Below, piece after piece: positions 37,860 to 46,945 of a DNA stretch of 57,766 nt. Within the stretch, counting starts at the first letter, position 1. Each line of letters starts with the position of its first letter. Location: the NCBI GenBank assembly GCA_001513285.1, contig LFTI01000056.1, positions 1-57,766 of the forward strand. Reading direction: 5' to 3'. Made by a program: the position numbers and the translations under genes. This stretch comes from Rikenellaceae bacterium DTU049. Lineage in GTDB: Bacteria > Bacteroidota > Bacteroidia > Bacteroidales > DTU049. The notes below the pieces were generated by a model. The model had not been told where the DNA came from. It saw only the letters and a list, made by a program, of their open reading frames with translations, and did not search any database.

Positions 37860-38813
37860 ATGATACATAAAAGAATATTAGTTACAGGAGGTGCAGGATT
37901 TATTGGCTCCCATTTATGTGAGAGATTATTAAAAGAGGGTAATGAAGTAATCTGCTTAGATAATTTATTTACCTCTACCAAAGATAATATTGCTCCATTA
38001 ATAGATAATAAATATTTTGAATTTATTAGACATGATATCATTCAGCCAATTCATTTAGAAATAGATGAGATATATAATTTAGCTTGTCCAGCTTCACCAA
38101 TTCATTATCAATATAATCCCATTAAGACTATTAAAACTTCAGTTATGGGAGCAATAAATATGCTGGGATTAGCTAAAAGAGTAAAAGCTAAAATTCTACA
38201 AGCAAGCACAAGTGAAGTCTATGGGGATCCATTGGTCCATCCACAATATGAAGAATATTGGGGTAATGTGAATCCAATAGGACCACGTTCTTGCTATGAC
38301 GAAGGGAAACGATGTGCAGAATCTTTGTTTATAAATTATTATTTTCAAAACAAAGTAAGAATAAAAATCGCAAGAATATTCAATACATACGGACCTCGTA
38401 TGCATCCTAATGATGGGAGAGTAGTTTCTAACTTTATTATTCAAGCAATACAAAATAAACCTATAACTATATATGGAGATGGAACCCAAACAAGAAGTTT
38501 TTGCTACGTAGATGATATGCTTGATGGATTAATAAAATTAATGAATACTAGCGATGAAATCATTGGACCAATAAATCTAGGCAATCCATCAGAATTTAAA
38601 GTTATCGAATTAGCAGAATTGATAATTGATTTAACTAATTCAAAATCTGAAATAATACATTTACCATTACCTGAAGATGATCCAATAAGAAGACAGCCAG
38701 ATATATCAAAGGCCAAATCGATATTAGAATGGCAACCAAAAATAAGTCTAAAAGAGGGATTAGTAAAGACAATAGAGTATTTCGAGAGATTAATGATAGA
38801 GGGGGATTTATAA
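37860..38813 (+). CDS. uxs: UDP-glucuronate decarboxylase (UDP-xylose synthase)
   Basis: 317-residue short-chain dehydrogenase/epimerase-fold enzyme that converts UDP-glucuronate to UDP-xylose. The N-terminal Rossmann motif is [17 protein letters not shown]. The catalytic region has [20 protein letters not shown] (active-site Ser/Thr-Glu) and [13 protein letters not shown] (Tyr and Lys, about residues 143-147). The family segments [20 protein letters not shown] and [16 protein letters not shown] are present. The DNLFTS after the second strand and PASPIHYQ are typical of UXS. Its substrate is the product of the gene just upstream. The protein has no membrane anchor. Confidence 0.93.
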   Translation: MIHKRILVTGGAGFIGSHLCERLLKEGNEVICLDNLFTSTKDNIAPLIDNKYFEFIRHDIIQPIHLEIDEIYNLACPASPIHYQYNPIKTIKTSVMGAINMLGLAKRVKAKILQASTSEVYGDPLVHPQYEEYWGNVNPIGPRSCYDEGKRCAESLFINYYFQNKVRIKIARIFNTYGPRMHPNDGRVVSNFIIQAIQNKPITIYGDGTQTRSFCYVDDMLDGLIKLMNTSDEIIGPINLGNPSEFKVIELAELIIDLTNSKSEIIHLPLPEDDPIRRQPDISKAKSILEWQPKISLKEGLVKTIEYFERLMIEGDL

Positions 38814-38920
38814 AAGGGATTAAAAGAGGAAAAGATAATAAATTATAACATTCTTTAAATGTTTCTAACAGATTTAATATTCAATAACAATTATCTTTAT
38901 GCCATTTCTTTTTCTGCTAT

Positions 38921-40492
38921 TTACTTACCACTTGCCTTTAATATTTCTAATGCAGTCTGTATGCATTTATCTATTGGATAGCTAACCTTTATATATGCAG
39001 CTGGTGAATATATTTCCCGAGCAATATAACTGGTTATGATTTTGGCAAATGTATTCTTGTATTGTGTCCCTATGTGATAATAACTATCACCTAATAATGT
39101 TTTCATTTGTTGATCTGATATTTTATATTGTTTGGCAAAATCATCTTCATTAGGATAGAGTTTTAGTAATTCTTGTCTATTATTTTGAACAAAATCAGCT
39201 AATTGATCAAAAAATGTTTGTGAATTTAATATTTTTGAATATGATAGTATTGGTACATCATAATCTTTTATTACAATAGTATCTGGCATTATACCTCCGT
39301 TGCCGTAAACTACTCTACCGTTTACTGTATAATATTTTACTGTATCTATATTTTTTATTAAAGAATGTAAGCTAGTAGTGTCTAAGATAGATTCATAGTA
39401 GTCTAAAAAATATTTTTCATAACCTTCATCATATGGACGTTGAATACATCTGCCTGATGGCGTGTAATATCTAGCTACTGTTATTCTAAGTGCAGTAGAA
39501 TCTTTTAACATTATTTGTTCTTGAACTAGTCCTTTGCCAAAAGTTCGCCTACCTATAATAGTTGCTCTATCATTATCTTGTAGGGCGCCAGCTACTATTT
39601 CAGATGCAGATGCTGTGAATTGATTTACTAATACAGCAACATTTAGATCATTCCCCAATGTGTCTCCCCAAGCATAAAAATCTTTTCTTGGTCTATGTTG
39701 CCCTTCAATGTAAACTATCAATGCTCCTTTAGGTAAAAAAATATTTGCTATTTCTACTGCACTTTCTAAAACTCCTCCTCCATTATCTCGTAGATCGATA
39801 ATTAAATTTTTTATTTGATATTGGTTTTTAAGATCTTTTAATGCTGATTTAAATTCTTCTGCTGTATTTGATGAGAAACTATTTATTCGTATATAACCTG
39901 TTTGAGGATTTATTAAAAATGCAGCATCTATTGTAAATAATGGTATCACATCTCTTGTTAGCTCGTAATGTAGTATCTCATCATAACCTTCACGTTTTAT
40001 TCCTAGTTTTACTTTAGTTCCTTTAGGTCCTTTTAACATTTTTACGATTTCTATATCTTTAATCTTTTGACCAGCAATAGGATTGCCATTTACTTCTATA
40101 ATTTTATCTCCTGCTTTTAAGCCTTTTCTAGATGCGGGGCCATATGGTATTACATATATTATTGTTACAGTATCTTTCACCATTCTAAATTGTATACCAA
40201 TGCCTTCAAACTCTCCCAATACTGGATCTGTACTAACTATTATGTCTTCTTTAGTTAGATAGGTAGAGTGTGGGTCTAATGATGAGAGCAATTTCTCTAT
40301 GGATAAATCTTCTAATTGTTTATAACTCACAGAATCTACATAATTCTCTTCTAGGTATTTTATAATTTCATAAATTTTCCCTTCGTTAGTGGACAAATTA
40401 AATTTTGGTTGTCTATTATTTAGTATCCAACCTAAAATTATACCTATAGTAAGGCTGATTCCTATCCAAATAAAAAGATTTGAGCGTTTCAT
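38921..40492 (-). CDS. Carboxyl-terminal processing serine protease (S41, CtpA/Prc type)
   Basis: 523 residues. A single N-terminal transmembrane or signal segment (about 6-24) places the protein in the periplasm. A short helical bundle is followed by a PDZ domain (about 88-170, with YGPASRKGLKAGDKIIEVNG) and the S41 catalytic domain. The catalytic serine is Ser297 in QFTASASEIVAGAL, the lysine Lys320 in RRTFGKGLVQEQ. The C-terminal region (about 400-523) is the helical tail common in Bacteroidota homologues. These proteases trim or degrade periplasmic proteins, including peptidoglycan hydrolases. A TAATTTTG element lies at 40501-40508 on the minus strand. Divergent from rho. Confidence 0.93.
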   Translation of the reverse strand: MKRSNLFIWIGISLTIGIILGWILNNRQPKFNLSTNEGKIYEIIKYLEENYVDSVSYKQLEDLSIEKLLSSLDPHSTYLTKEDIIVSTDPVLGEFEGIGIQFRMVKDTVTIIYVIPYGPASRKGLKAGDKIIEVNGNPIAGQKIKDIEIVKMLKGPKGTKVKLGIKREGYDEILHYELTRDVIPLFTIDAAFLINPQTGYIRINSFSSNTAEEFKSALKDLKNQYQIKNLIIDLRDNGGGVLESAVEIANIFLPKGALIVYIEGQHRPRKDFYAWGDTLGNDLNVAVLVNQFTASASEIVAGALQDNDRATIIGRRTFGKGLVQEQIMLKDSTALRITVARYYTPSGRCIQRPYDEGYEKYFLDYYESILDTTSLHSLIKNIDTVKYYTVNGRVVYGNGGIMPDTIVIKDYDVPILSYSKILNSQTFFDQLADFVQNNRQELLKLYPNEDDFAKQYKISDQQMKTLLGDSYYHIGTQYKNTFAKIITSYIAREIYSPAAYIKVSYPIDKCIQTALEILKASGK

Positions 40493-40570
40493 CTTTTTTA
40501 CAAAATTAATTAATATCTATAAATAAAAAACTAATCTTACATATTTTTTTGGCTTGTTTTAATATTAAAT

Positions 40571-40601
40571 TTTGCTATCTTAAATATTATATTTAATTTT
40601 G
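40571..40601 (+). promoter_or_regulatory. Complete Bacteroidota promoter (-33/-7) of rho
   Basis: TTTG at 40571-40574, a spacer of 19 bases, and TAATTTTG at 40594-40601: a full match to the TTTG-N19-TAnnTTTG consensus. It implies a leader of about 130 bases before the rho start codon. Best promoter in the window. Confidence 0.7.
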
Positions 40602-40739
40602 CAATAGAAAATTTTAAATACTTAGTTTTTAAGTAAATCCAAAAAATATTAATCTCTTTAATAAATTTTAATAACTGCTGTATATAGTGTATTTTTATAA
40701 ATATATTTTTTTTGAATTTGTTAATTAATCACAAAACAT

Positions 40740-42497
40740 ATGAATCTAAATGATTTAAAAATCAATCAATTACTTATTATTGCCAAATATCTAAAAATAA
40801 GTAATCCTAGAAAGTATAAAAAAGATCAACTTATTACTCAAATTTTAAAGCATCCTTTGTATAATGAAAATGAGATACAAAAACTCATAGACAACGATGA
40901 CAATAATTCTGAGGAGGCTAATGATATTACAGATACTAATATTCCTCAAAAATCAGAAAATATTGTAGACACACAAAATAAATCACCGAGAAAAAGGATT
41001 GCTACTAATAAAAAAGTAATGGTAGCCTCATCTAATAAATCTGAAAATAATTCTGAAAAAGTAATAAAAAACAACAATGAAAGTACTAAGAATTCAAATG
41101 TTTATAATGATGAAAAAAAAGCTCAGAAACCAAATGTTTTAAATGAAAAAACAAAAAAAGAACAGAAATTTCATAATGAAGAACAACCTAAAATAATTGA
41201 TACTGAAACTATAGAAATATCTACAATAGACGATGAGGAAATCATAGATACTCAACTACAAGTAGAGCCGTTAGATCATACGAAAGAAGATGAAAAAATA
41301 AATACTAAAATCCTTCCACTAGATGAAGAATTAATTGAAGAGAAAAGCTCAAAATCTCCTAAAATTTATTCTTGGGAAAATGAAGGTATTATAGAGGTAC
41401 AAGGTGTATTAGATATTTTAACTGAAAGTTTTGGTTTTTTAAGGAGTTCAGATTTTAATTATTACAATTCACCAGATGATGTGTATGTTAGTAATACATT
41501 GATAAAAACATTAGGATTAAAAGTAGGTGATACTATTGAAGGTACTATAAGGCCTCCAAGAGAAAAGGAAAAATATTTTCCACTTGTTAAAGTATTGAAA
41601 GTTAATGGATTAGATCCACAAATTGTCAAAGATAGAGTACCTTTTGATTATATGACACCTTTATTTCCATATAAAAAATTCAATCTTACAGGTCATCCCC
41701 AAGAAACTTTGACGAGTCGCATAATAGATTTATTTTGCCCTATAGGCAAAGGACAACGTGGTTTGATAGTTTCGCAACCTAAAACTGGTAAAACGATGAT
41801 CTTAAAAGAAATAGCCAATGCTATTGCTTATAATCATCCAGAAGTGTACTTAATAATTTTACTTATAGATGAAAGACCAGAAGAAGTAACTGATATGATA
41901 AGAAGTGTCAGGGCAGAGGTGATAGCTTCTACTTTTGATGAACCTGCTGAAAAACAAGTAAGAATATCTCAATTAGTTTTAGAAAAAGCTAAACGCATGG
42001 TAGAATGTGGCCATGATGTAGTTATTCTTTTAGATTCTATTACTCGTCTAGCTCGTGCTCACAATACAATGGCCCCTCCTAGCGGCAAAATTTTATCAGG
42101 TGGCGTAGAATCTAACGCTTTACAAAAACCAAAACGTTTCTTTGGTGCTGCTCGTCAAATAGAAAATGGTGGATCGTTAACTATAATTGCTACTGCTCTG
42201 ACAGATACTGGCTCCAAAATGGATGAAGTTATTTTCGAAGAGTTCAAAGGTACTGGCAATATGGAGCTACAGCTAGATCGTAAATTATCTAATAAACGTA
42301 TTTTCCCAGCTATTGACATTGTGGCCTCTAGTACTAGACGAGATGACCTTTTAGTCCCCAAAGATATTCTACAACGAGTCTGGATTTTAAGAAATCATTT
42401 AGCTGATATGACCACGCAAGAAGCCATACTTTTTATTCAAGAGAGAATGCGATATACTCAAAACAATGAAGAATTTCTCCTCACTATGAATGATTAA
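40740..42497 (+). CDS. rho: Transcription termination factor Rho with long N-terminal extension
   Basis: 585 residues, well over the roughly 420 of E. coli Rho. An N-terminal SAP-like segment ([20 protein letters not shown]) is followed by an Asp/Asn/Lys/Glu-rich, low-complexity region (about 45-215) that should be disordered. Then come the RNA-binding OB fold ([20 protein letters not shown], about 218) and the hexameric ATPase domain with Walker A SQPKTGKT (about 345-352). Other motifs are [26 protein letters not shown], and the Q/R-loop regions. Such insertions occur in Bacteroidota Rho and, in one studied Bacteroides, promote condensate formation. The long leader suggests autoregulation, as known in other bacteria; that is inference. 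Confidence 0.97.
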   Translation: MNLNDLKINQLLIIAKYLKISNPRKYKKDQLITQILKHPLYNENEIQKLIDNDDNNSEEANDITDTNIPQKSENIVDTQNKSPRKRIATNKKVMVASSNKSENNSEKVIKNNNESTKNSNVYNDEKKAQKPNVLNEKTKKEQKFHNEEQPKIIDTETIEISTIDDEEIIDTQLQVEPLDHTKEDEKINTKILPLDEELIEEKSSKSPKIYSWENEGIIEVQGVLDILTESFGFLRSSDFNYYNSPDDVYVSNTLIKTLGLKVGDTIEGTIRPPREKEKYFPLVKVLKVNGLDPQIVKDRVPFDYMTPLFPYKKFNLTGHPQETLTSRIIDLFCPIGKGQRGLIVSQPKTGKTMILKEIANAIAYNHPEVYLIILLIDERPEEVTDMIRSVRAEVIASTFDEPAEKQVRISQLVLEKAKRMVECGHDVVILLDSITRLARAHNTMAPPSGKILSGGVESNALQKPKRFFGAARQIENGGSLTIIATALTDTGSKMDEVIFEEFKGTGNMELQLDRKLSNKRIFPAIDIVASSTRRDDLLVPKDILQRVWILRNHLADMTTQEAILFIQERMRYTQNNEEFLLTMND

Positions 42498-42520
42498 TTT
42501 TTTTAATTTAAAAAATTAAT
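42493..42520. terminator. AT-only hairpin shared by convergent rho and barrel-protein genes
   Basis: ATTAATTTTTT (42493-42503) and AAAAAATTAAT (42510-42520) can pair over 11 bp; both stop codons lie within or next to the stem. There is no GC pair, so its strength as a terminator is uncertain. Confidence 0.35.
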
Positions 42521-43408
42521 TTTTACTCCAAACGAACAATATAATGCAAAACTATTAATAACAGGTTGATGAGTTGGTATATATAAATAATTTGGACTTA
42601 CTTCGAAAAATATTGATATTTCATCTATATCTTTTTCTTCATTACCTAATCCTAAAGATGCCCTAATAGGTACACCTACTTTCATATAAAACAAATTAGT
42701 TAGTTTATCATCATATACAGTTTCTATAGATCCATAGTCTCTGATAATTTCCCCTTGTGCAAATAAAGAATCTTGAGGTAAGAAAAACATATATTTATCA
42801 TACATATATCTATTCATATATGCATGTCTATTCAGAGTAATTCCAAGTCCTAAATATGGGGATATGTGTATTTGATATCTTTTATCTGGGAAAAATATAT
42901 AATTATAACCAAAAACAAAATCAAACAAATTAAAACTATAATTATAATCATCTGATATCACATGCACAGAATCAAAAAAGATATCTTGTCCATAGTTTAC
43001 ATTAGCAAATGTATCTATAGCATGTCTCTCTAGTACCATTAGTGAATTTCTGAAATTAATATTTTGATGAAAATTTATGCCAAATAGCAATTCACTTCTA
43101 TTTTTAATTTTCATTTTAGCAGATTGTAATCCTATTAAAAATTTAATATTTGTGCCATCTGTTTTTTCACTTTTATAATTTGTCCAATAATTAGCATAAT
43201 CATAGTTATAATCACTCACTGCATCCGGATTTTTGAAATAGTCTATATAAGCTGGAGTTGAGTTTGGTGTTTTAAAATTATAAATATCAAAATAACCAAA
43301 ACTAAAATCTATGGATGATAGTCTCCACTTTTTATTAATAGTATCTTGTGAAAAACAAATAGTATTAGCAATCATAAACATTGCACTAATTAATAATATT
43401 TTTTTCAT
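42503..43408 (-). CDS. Secreted outer-membrane barrel-like protein, unknown function
   Basis: 301 residues with a signal peptide (about 1-20, ending FSQ). The rest has alternating polar and hydrophobic short strands and a C-terminus with a long strand (ALYCSFGVKINFLN), consistent with an outer-membrane beta barrel or a barrel-like protein. Tyr and Asp are frequent. It belongs to no family I can name. It is convergent with rho, with stops only 5 bases apart. A TAAATTTG element lies just upstream on the minus strand (43424-43431). Confidence 0.6.
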   Translation of the reverse strand: MKKILLISAMFMIANTICFSQDTINKKWRLSSIDFSFGYFDIYNFKTPNSTPAYIDYFKNPDAVSDYNYDYANYWTNYKSEKTDGTNIKFLIGLQSAKMKIKNRSELLFGINFHQNINFRNSLMVLERHAIDTFANVNYGQDIFFDSVHVISDDYNYSFNLFDFVFGYNYIFFPDKRYQIHISPYLGLGITLNRHAYMNRYMYDKYMFFLPQDSLFAQGEIIRDYGSIETVYDDKLTNLFYMKVGVPIRASLGLGNEEKDIDEISIFFEVSPNYLYIPTHQPVINSFALYCSFGVKINFLN

Positions 43409-43558
43409 ATTTTAATATTTTGACAAATTTATAATAAAAATTTTATACAAAAATCCAAAATTTCGATTACTCTTAAATGAACCATTTTAAATTGATAAAA
43501 TAAAAAAATTTTTTACGTTTGATATTTATTTTTTACTTTTGTAAAAAAATTATTTTAC

Positions 43559-43906
43559 ATGACAAATAAAGTATCTTTTTTGATAAATAAAGTGATAATA
43601 CTCTCGATATTTTTTATTTTTTCCTTTTATCTATTTTCTTGTCAAACCCAAAATACTAGCATTAATAAACAAGAAAAAAAGATTCAAAAAGAAAAAAAGA
43701 AACGCCAAAAGGATGATACTATTTTATACCAAAAAGCTGTAAAACAGCAAATGAATAACCAAACTGGTGAAACTAAAAAAGCAATGAAGGATGCAGAAAA
43801 ACAAGCTAAAATTAATAGAGAAAATAAAAAAGAATTTTTTATAAAACGTTGGATTAAAAATTGGCAGTATAAACAACAACATAAACCTCCTAAGACAAAA
43901 GGGTAA
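43559..43906 (+). CDS. Small lysine-rich lipoprotein
   Basis: 115 residues. A long hydrophobic leader (about 10-27) ends in a lipobox-like LFSC at about residue 28. The mature part is very rich in Lys, Gln and Asn (KKIQKEKKKRQKDD, then a helical stretch YQKAVKQQMNNQTGETKKAM) and ends in basic residues. Similar small lipoproteins with a 'M..Q...TKK.MK...K' pattern are common in Bacteroidota; function unknown. The next gene begins within its stop codon (TAATG), so the two lipoproteins are translationally coupled. A TACTTTTG -7 element is at 43534-43541. Confidence 0.7.
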   Translation: MTNKVSFLINKVIILSIFFIFSFYLFSCQTQNTSINKQEKKIQKEKKKRQKDDTILYQKAVKQQMNNQTGETKKAMKDAEKQAKINRENKKEFFIKRWIKNWQYKQQHKPPKTKG

Positions 43907-44334
43907 TGAATGTTAACAAAATATATGTTTCTTTCTTTTTATTATTATGTGTTTTTTTATTGAATTCATGTAAAGAAGATGAAAACATACCCTATGTACC
44001 TGTAAATATAAGTATTGATGTATATGATGCTCTATATGGCGATATAAATGTGGTTGGTGGATATATGTATATTACTGGTGGATATAAAGGCATAATTATT
44101 TATAGAAAATCTCAAGAGGAGTTCGTTGCTATAGAAAGAGCATGTCCATATAAACCTTTATTAGATTGTGAAAGATTAGCAGTAGACGACTCTACTTTAA
44201 TTTTTGTAAAAGATGATTGCTGTGGATCAAGATTTTTAATAACTGATGGGAGTATAATTAATGGACCAGCTACCAAACCGGCTAAATTATATAACAATAA
44301 TTTTGATGGAAGATATCTTTATATTTACAATTAA
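43906..44334 (+). CDS. Rieske-like lipoprotein without the canonical cluster ligands
   Basis: 142 residues. Signal peptide with lipobox LLNSC (Cys about 22). The body has a Rieske-fold pattern: VNISIDVYDALYG, GGYMYITGGYKGIIIYR, FVAIERACPYKP, then DDCCGSRFLITDGSIINGPA and a closing strand. In a true Rieske domain each cluster motif is C-x-H and C-x-x-H; here no His follows the cysteines (ACPYK; DCCGSRF), so a 2Fe-2S cluster is unlikely. A group of Bacteroidota lipoproteins with this degenerate fold exists; role unknown. Starts inside the stop of the upstream lipoprotein gene. Confidence 0.65.
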   Translation: MNVNKIYVSFFLLLCVFLLNSCKEDENIPYVPVNISIDVYDALYGDINVVGGYMYITGGYKGIIIYRKSQEEFVAIERACPYKPLLDCERLAVDDSTLIFVKDDCCGSRFLITDGSIINGPATKPAKLYNNNFDGRYLYIYN

Positions 44335-44433
44335 ATAATTTGCTTACAAATTTGATTTAGGTATAAATATTATGCTAAATCATTCACCCAAGAATTATCG
44401 AAACTTTAAATAATAAATGAATTTTTATAAAAA

Positions 44434-45519
44434 TTATAATAATTCTGTTTTAATGTCATTATTAATTGAAGGATTTACAAATAAAGTATGAGTAGGATAG
44501 GCAAATTCAATACCTTCTTTTTCGAAACTTTCTTTAATTTCAAAATTAATTTTTTGTTGTATATCCATATATACTTTATAGTCTGGATCCAGTACATAAT
44601 ATACTACTTCAAATATCAGACTATAATCGCCAAATTTATAAAAATTAACTCTATCTAAATTACAAATTTCGTTTTCATTCACAATCTTTGTAATTATATC
44701 AGGTATCATTTTCAATTTTTCAAGAGGTGTTTCATAGGTTACACGTAAAGTAAATAATATTCGTCTTTTTTGCATACGTTTATAATTGCGAACTCTACTA
44801 TTACCAAGGTCTTTGTTTGGTATTATTATTTCCTCACCAGATAAACTATCTATTTTAGTAGATTTAATGCCAATTTTTTTAACATTACCTGACAAATTAT
44901 CTACTATAATAAAATCTCCTATATCAAATGGACGATCGAAATATATAGAAAAACTTGCCATCACATCTCCCAGTATTGCTTGCAATGCAAATGCAATAGC
45001 AATACCTCCAATACCTAATCCAGCAATTAAAGTTGTTATGTTTACGCCAAAATTATCTAAAAGTATTAGTATTGCTATTGACCATAATATTCCTTTTAAT
45101 ATATTATTTATCAATTTTATTATTCCTGCATCAGTAGCTCTACCTTCTTCTACTCTTTTTTTAGTTATATTATCTGTAAAATAATTAATCCATACTATTA
45201 TTATTTTAACAACATAATATATAATTATAATGGTTACAAAATAATTATAAATTTTATTTATATTGGGAGCTACGTAGATAAATTTGAATGCAACCCATAA
45301 TGCTATAGCTAAGTATAGTGGCCAATTTATCAGTTGCAAGCACTTAATGAGGACATCATCAATTTCTGTCTTAGTTTTTTTTGCTATTTTTTTTAATCTA
45401 TTGATAAAGAAACGTTTAAAAACCCATAATATTATTGCTACTATAACAAATGCTATTAAACTAATCAAGTAATCTTTGACTGTATTTCCTAAAAATACTT
45501 GATCTAAAATATTTTTCAT
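44434..45519 (-). CDS. MscS-family mechanosensitive ion channel
   Basis: 361 residues from the ATG at 45519. Three to four transmembrane helices (first at about 14-34, others at about 62-150) precede the channel-lining TM3 region with GLGIGGIAIAFALQAILGDVMASFSIYFDRPFDIGDFI. The beta domain (SGNVKKIGIKSTKIDSLSGEEIIIPN) and the alpha/beta C-terminal domain complete the fold. It releases solutes when membrane tension rises. An open frame extends 26 codons upstream, but a TATATTTG promoter element (45541-45548, minus) lies in that stretch, and the shorter start agrees with family N-termini. Confidence 0.92.
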   Translation of the reverse strand: MKNILDQVFLGNTVKDYLISLIAFVIVAIILWVFKRFFINRLKKIAKKTKTEIDDVLIKCLQLINWPLYLAIALWVAFKFIYVAPNINKIYNYFVTIIIIYYVVKIIIVWINYFTDNITKKRVEEGRATDAGIIKLINNILKGILWSIAILILLDNFGVNITTLIAGLGIGGIAIAFALQAILGDVMASFSIYFDRPFDIGDFIIVDNLSGNVKKIGIKSTKIDSLSGEEIIIPNKDLGNSRVRNYKRMQKRRILFTLRVTYETPLEKLKMIPDIITKIVNENEICNLDRVNFYKFGDYSLIFEVVYYVLDPDYKVYMDIQQKINFEIKESFEKEGIEFAYPTHTLFVNPSINNDIKTELL

Positions 45520-45540
45520 TATTTTTGATTTTTTATTTTG

Positions 45541-45548
45541 CAAATATA
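45541..45548 (-). promoter_or_regulatory. -7 promoter element of the MscS gene
   Basis: Minus-strand TATATTTG, a TAnnTTTG match 21 bases before the chosen ATG; it excludes the upstream extension of the reading frame. Confidence 0.45.
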
Positions 45549-45713
45549 TAAATTTTTTTAAAATATTTATATATATATTTTGAGTTAATAAATACATAAA
45601 AATAAGATGTTTACATTTTTTAATAATTGAAAAATTTATATATTGTATTTTAAAGATAAATGCAACTCATATGAGTCGCATTTACCAAGTTATGAGTGTA
45701 AAAAGTAGAACGT

Positions 45714-46901
45714 TTATTTGATTATTAGTAGTGTACCACTTTGAGAGATTTTATCAGGGAAAATAATTTTGTACATATAAGTGCCTGCTTGCACATTACT
45801 AGCATCCCAATCATTTTTATAGTCTTTACTGTGATAAATTAATTTTCCATCATTTGCATAGATATATAACTGAGTATTCGGATAATTTTCAATATTTTTA
45901 ATTTCAAAAACATCATTTATACCATCCCCATTTGGAGTTATAGCATTAGGAATAATAACATCACAATGTGAAAATGATACATTGAAAGTATCTAAATAAG
46001 TTTCGCATCCAATAATTTTTGCTATATAAGTACCTGCTTTTGATACATTAATTGATTTAGAATTGCTATTATTATTCATCCACTTTATTTGATATTTAGT
46101 AGTATCTATATCTACAGACAAAGTTACCTCGCTACCCACACATCCAGAAATATTTTTACTTGATAAACCTTTAGGTGGTGGCAAAATTTTAACTTTTGTT
46201 GTAGCATAGAGAGATTTAGTAGTTTGAGAATTAATAGGAGTTATAGTTAAACTATATGTTCCAGATTCAGATATGTAAATTTTATTATTAGTTTCACCAT
46301 TACTCCATTTAAACTTATATCGTTCTTGATTAGGAATAGATGGGCCTAGCAAAATTGGTTTCTCTGAACATATTTCTCTAGGCATATATAATGGTGTATC
46401 AAATTTTTCATTTTCATCAATGTTATCATTGGCTGTTTTTACAGTATCAATTACATCAGTTTGATTATTGGCTATTAGATTGTATTTCAGTAGTCTATAA
46501 TTTAATTTTAAACTATTTTTTTCTTTTTCTGGAATATTTAATTTGTTAATAGCATTAATGATGTCATTCTCATTAGAATCTATATTTAAGTATAATATTT
46601 TATTAGCATTATCGAGCACATACAAATCACTATCATTAGATAAAATACTTAAATAATAATTGTTATTTGCATACTCAAAAACTTGTGTGGTATTTACTTT
46701 ATTAATGTAAATAATAATTGACAAAATGATAACAGATATAGCCAATAGTGCAGAAGTAAATATTTTATCTGAAATAAAATTTCTTTTATTTACAGTTTTA
46801 TTTAAGATATTTTTTTCTAAAAAATCAAAATAATCTTTAGGCACTTCATAGCCGTCGAAAGCCTCTTTAATTTTGTCGTTTTCGTTATTATTAAGTTTCA
46901 T
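45714..46901 (-). CDS. Anti-sigma-like membrane protein with Ig-like repeats and a CHU_C (type IX secretion, type B) domain
   Basis: 395 residues. Residues 1-45 are cytoplasmic-looking and carry EAFDGYEVPKDYFDFLEKNI, a pattern seen at the start of Bacteroidota anti-sigma proteins. One transmembrane helix spans about 46-66; basic residues before it suggest an N-in, C-out topology. After a variable stretch (67-170) come two Ig-like modules (about 175-240, KFKWSNGETNNKIYISESGTY; about 250-312, GCVGSEVTLSV...YQIKWM). A CHU_C/TIGR04131 domain follows at 313-395 (VIIPNAITPNGDGINDVFEI, LYIYANDGKLIYHSKDY, NDWDAS). CHU_C is normally a sorting signal for type IX secretion; here it sits on a predicted inner-membrane protein. 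The gene follows the ECF sigma factor by 44 bases, which makes it the likely regulator of that factor. Function is inferred. Confidence 0.8.
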   Translation of the reverse strand: MKLNNNENDKIKEAFDGYEVPKDYFDFLEKNILNKTVNKRNFISDKIFTSALLAISVIILSIIIYINKVNTTQVFEYANNNYYLSILSNDSDLYVLDNANKILYLNIDSNENDIINAINKLNIPEKEKNSLKLNYRLLKYNLIANNQTDVIDTVKTANDNIDENEKFDTPLYMPREICSEKPILLGPSIPNQERYKFKWSNGETNNKIYISESGTYSLTITPINSQTTKSLYATTKVKILPPPKGLSSKNISGCVGSEVTLSVDIDTTKYQIKWMNNNSNSKSINVSKAGTYIAKIIGCETYLDTFNVSFSHCDVIIPNAITPNGDGINDVFEIKNIENYPNTQLYIYANDGKLIYHSKDYKNDWDASNVQAGTYMYKIIFPDKISQSGTLLIIK

Positions 46902-46945
46902 CTATTTTGGTTTTTAATTATTAGACATAAAATTAATTAAAAAGT

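Noticed and set aside
44786-45472. Plus-strand open frames opposite the MscS gene
   Set aside because: Shadows of a conserved membrane protein; amino-acid composition is that of an antisense reading.
45520-45597. N-terminal extension of the MscS protein
   Set aside because: Contains the promoter element TATATTTG and a low-complexity Ile/Lys/Tyr sequence unlike the family.
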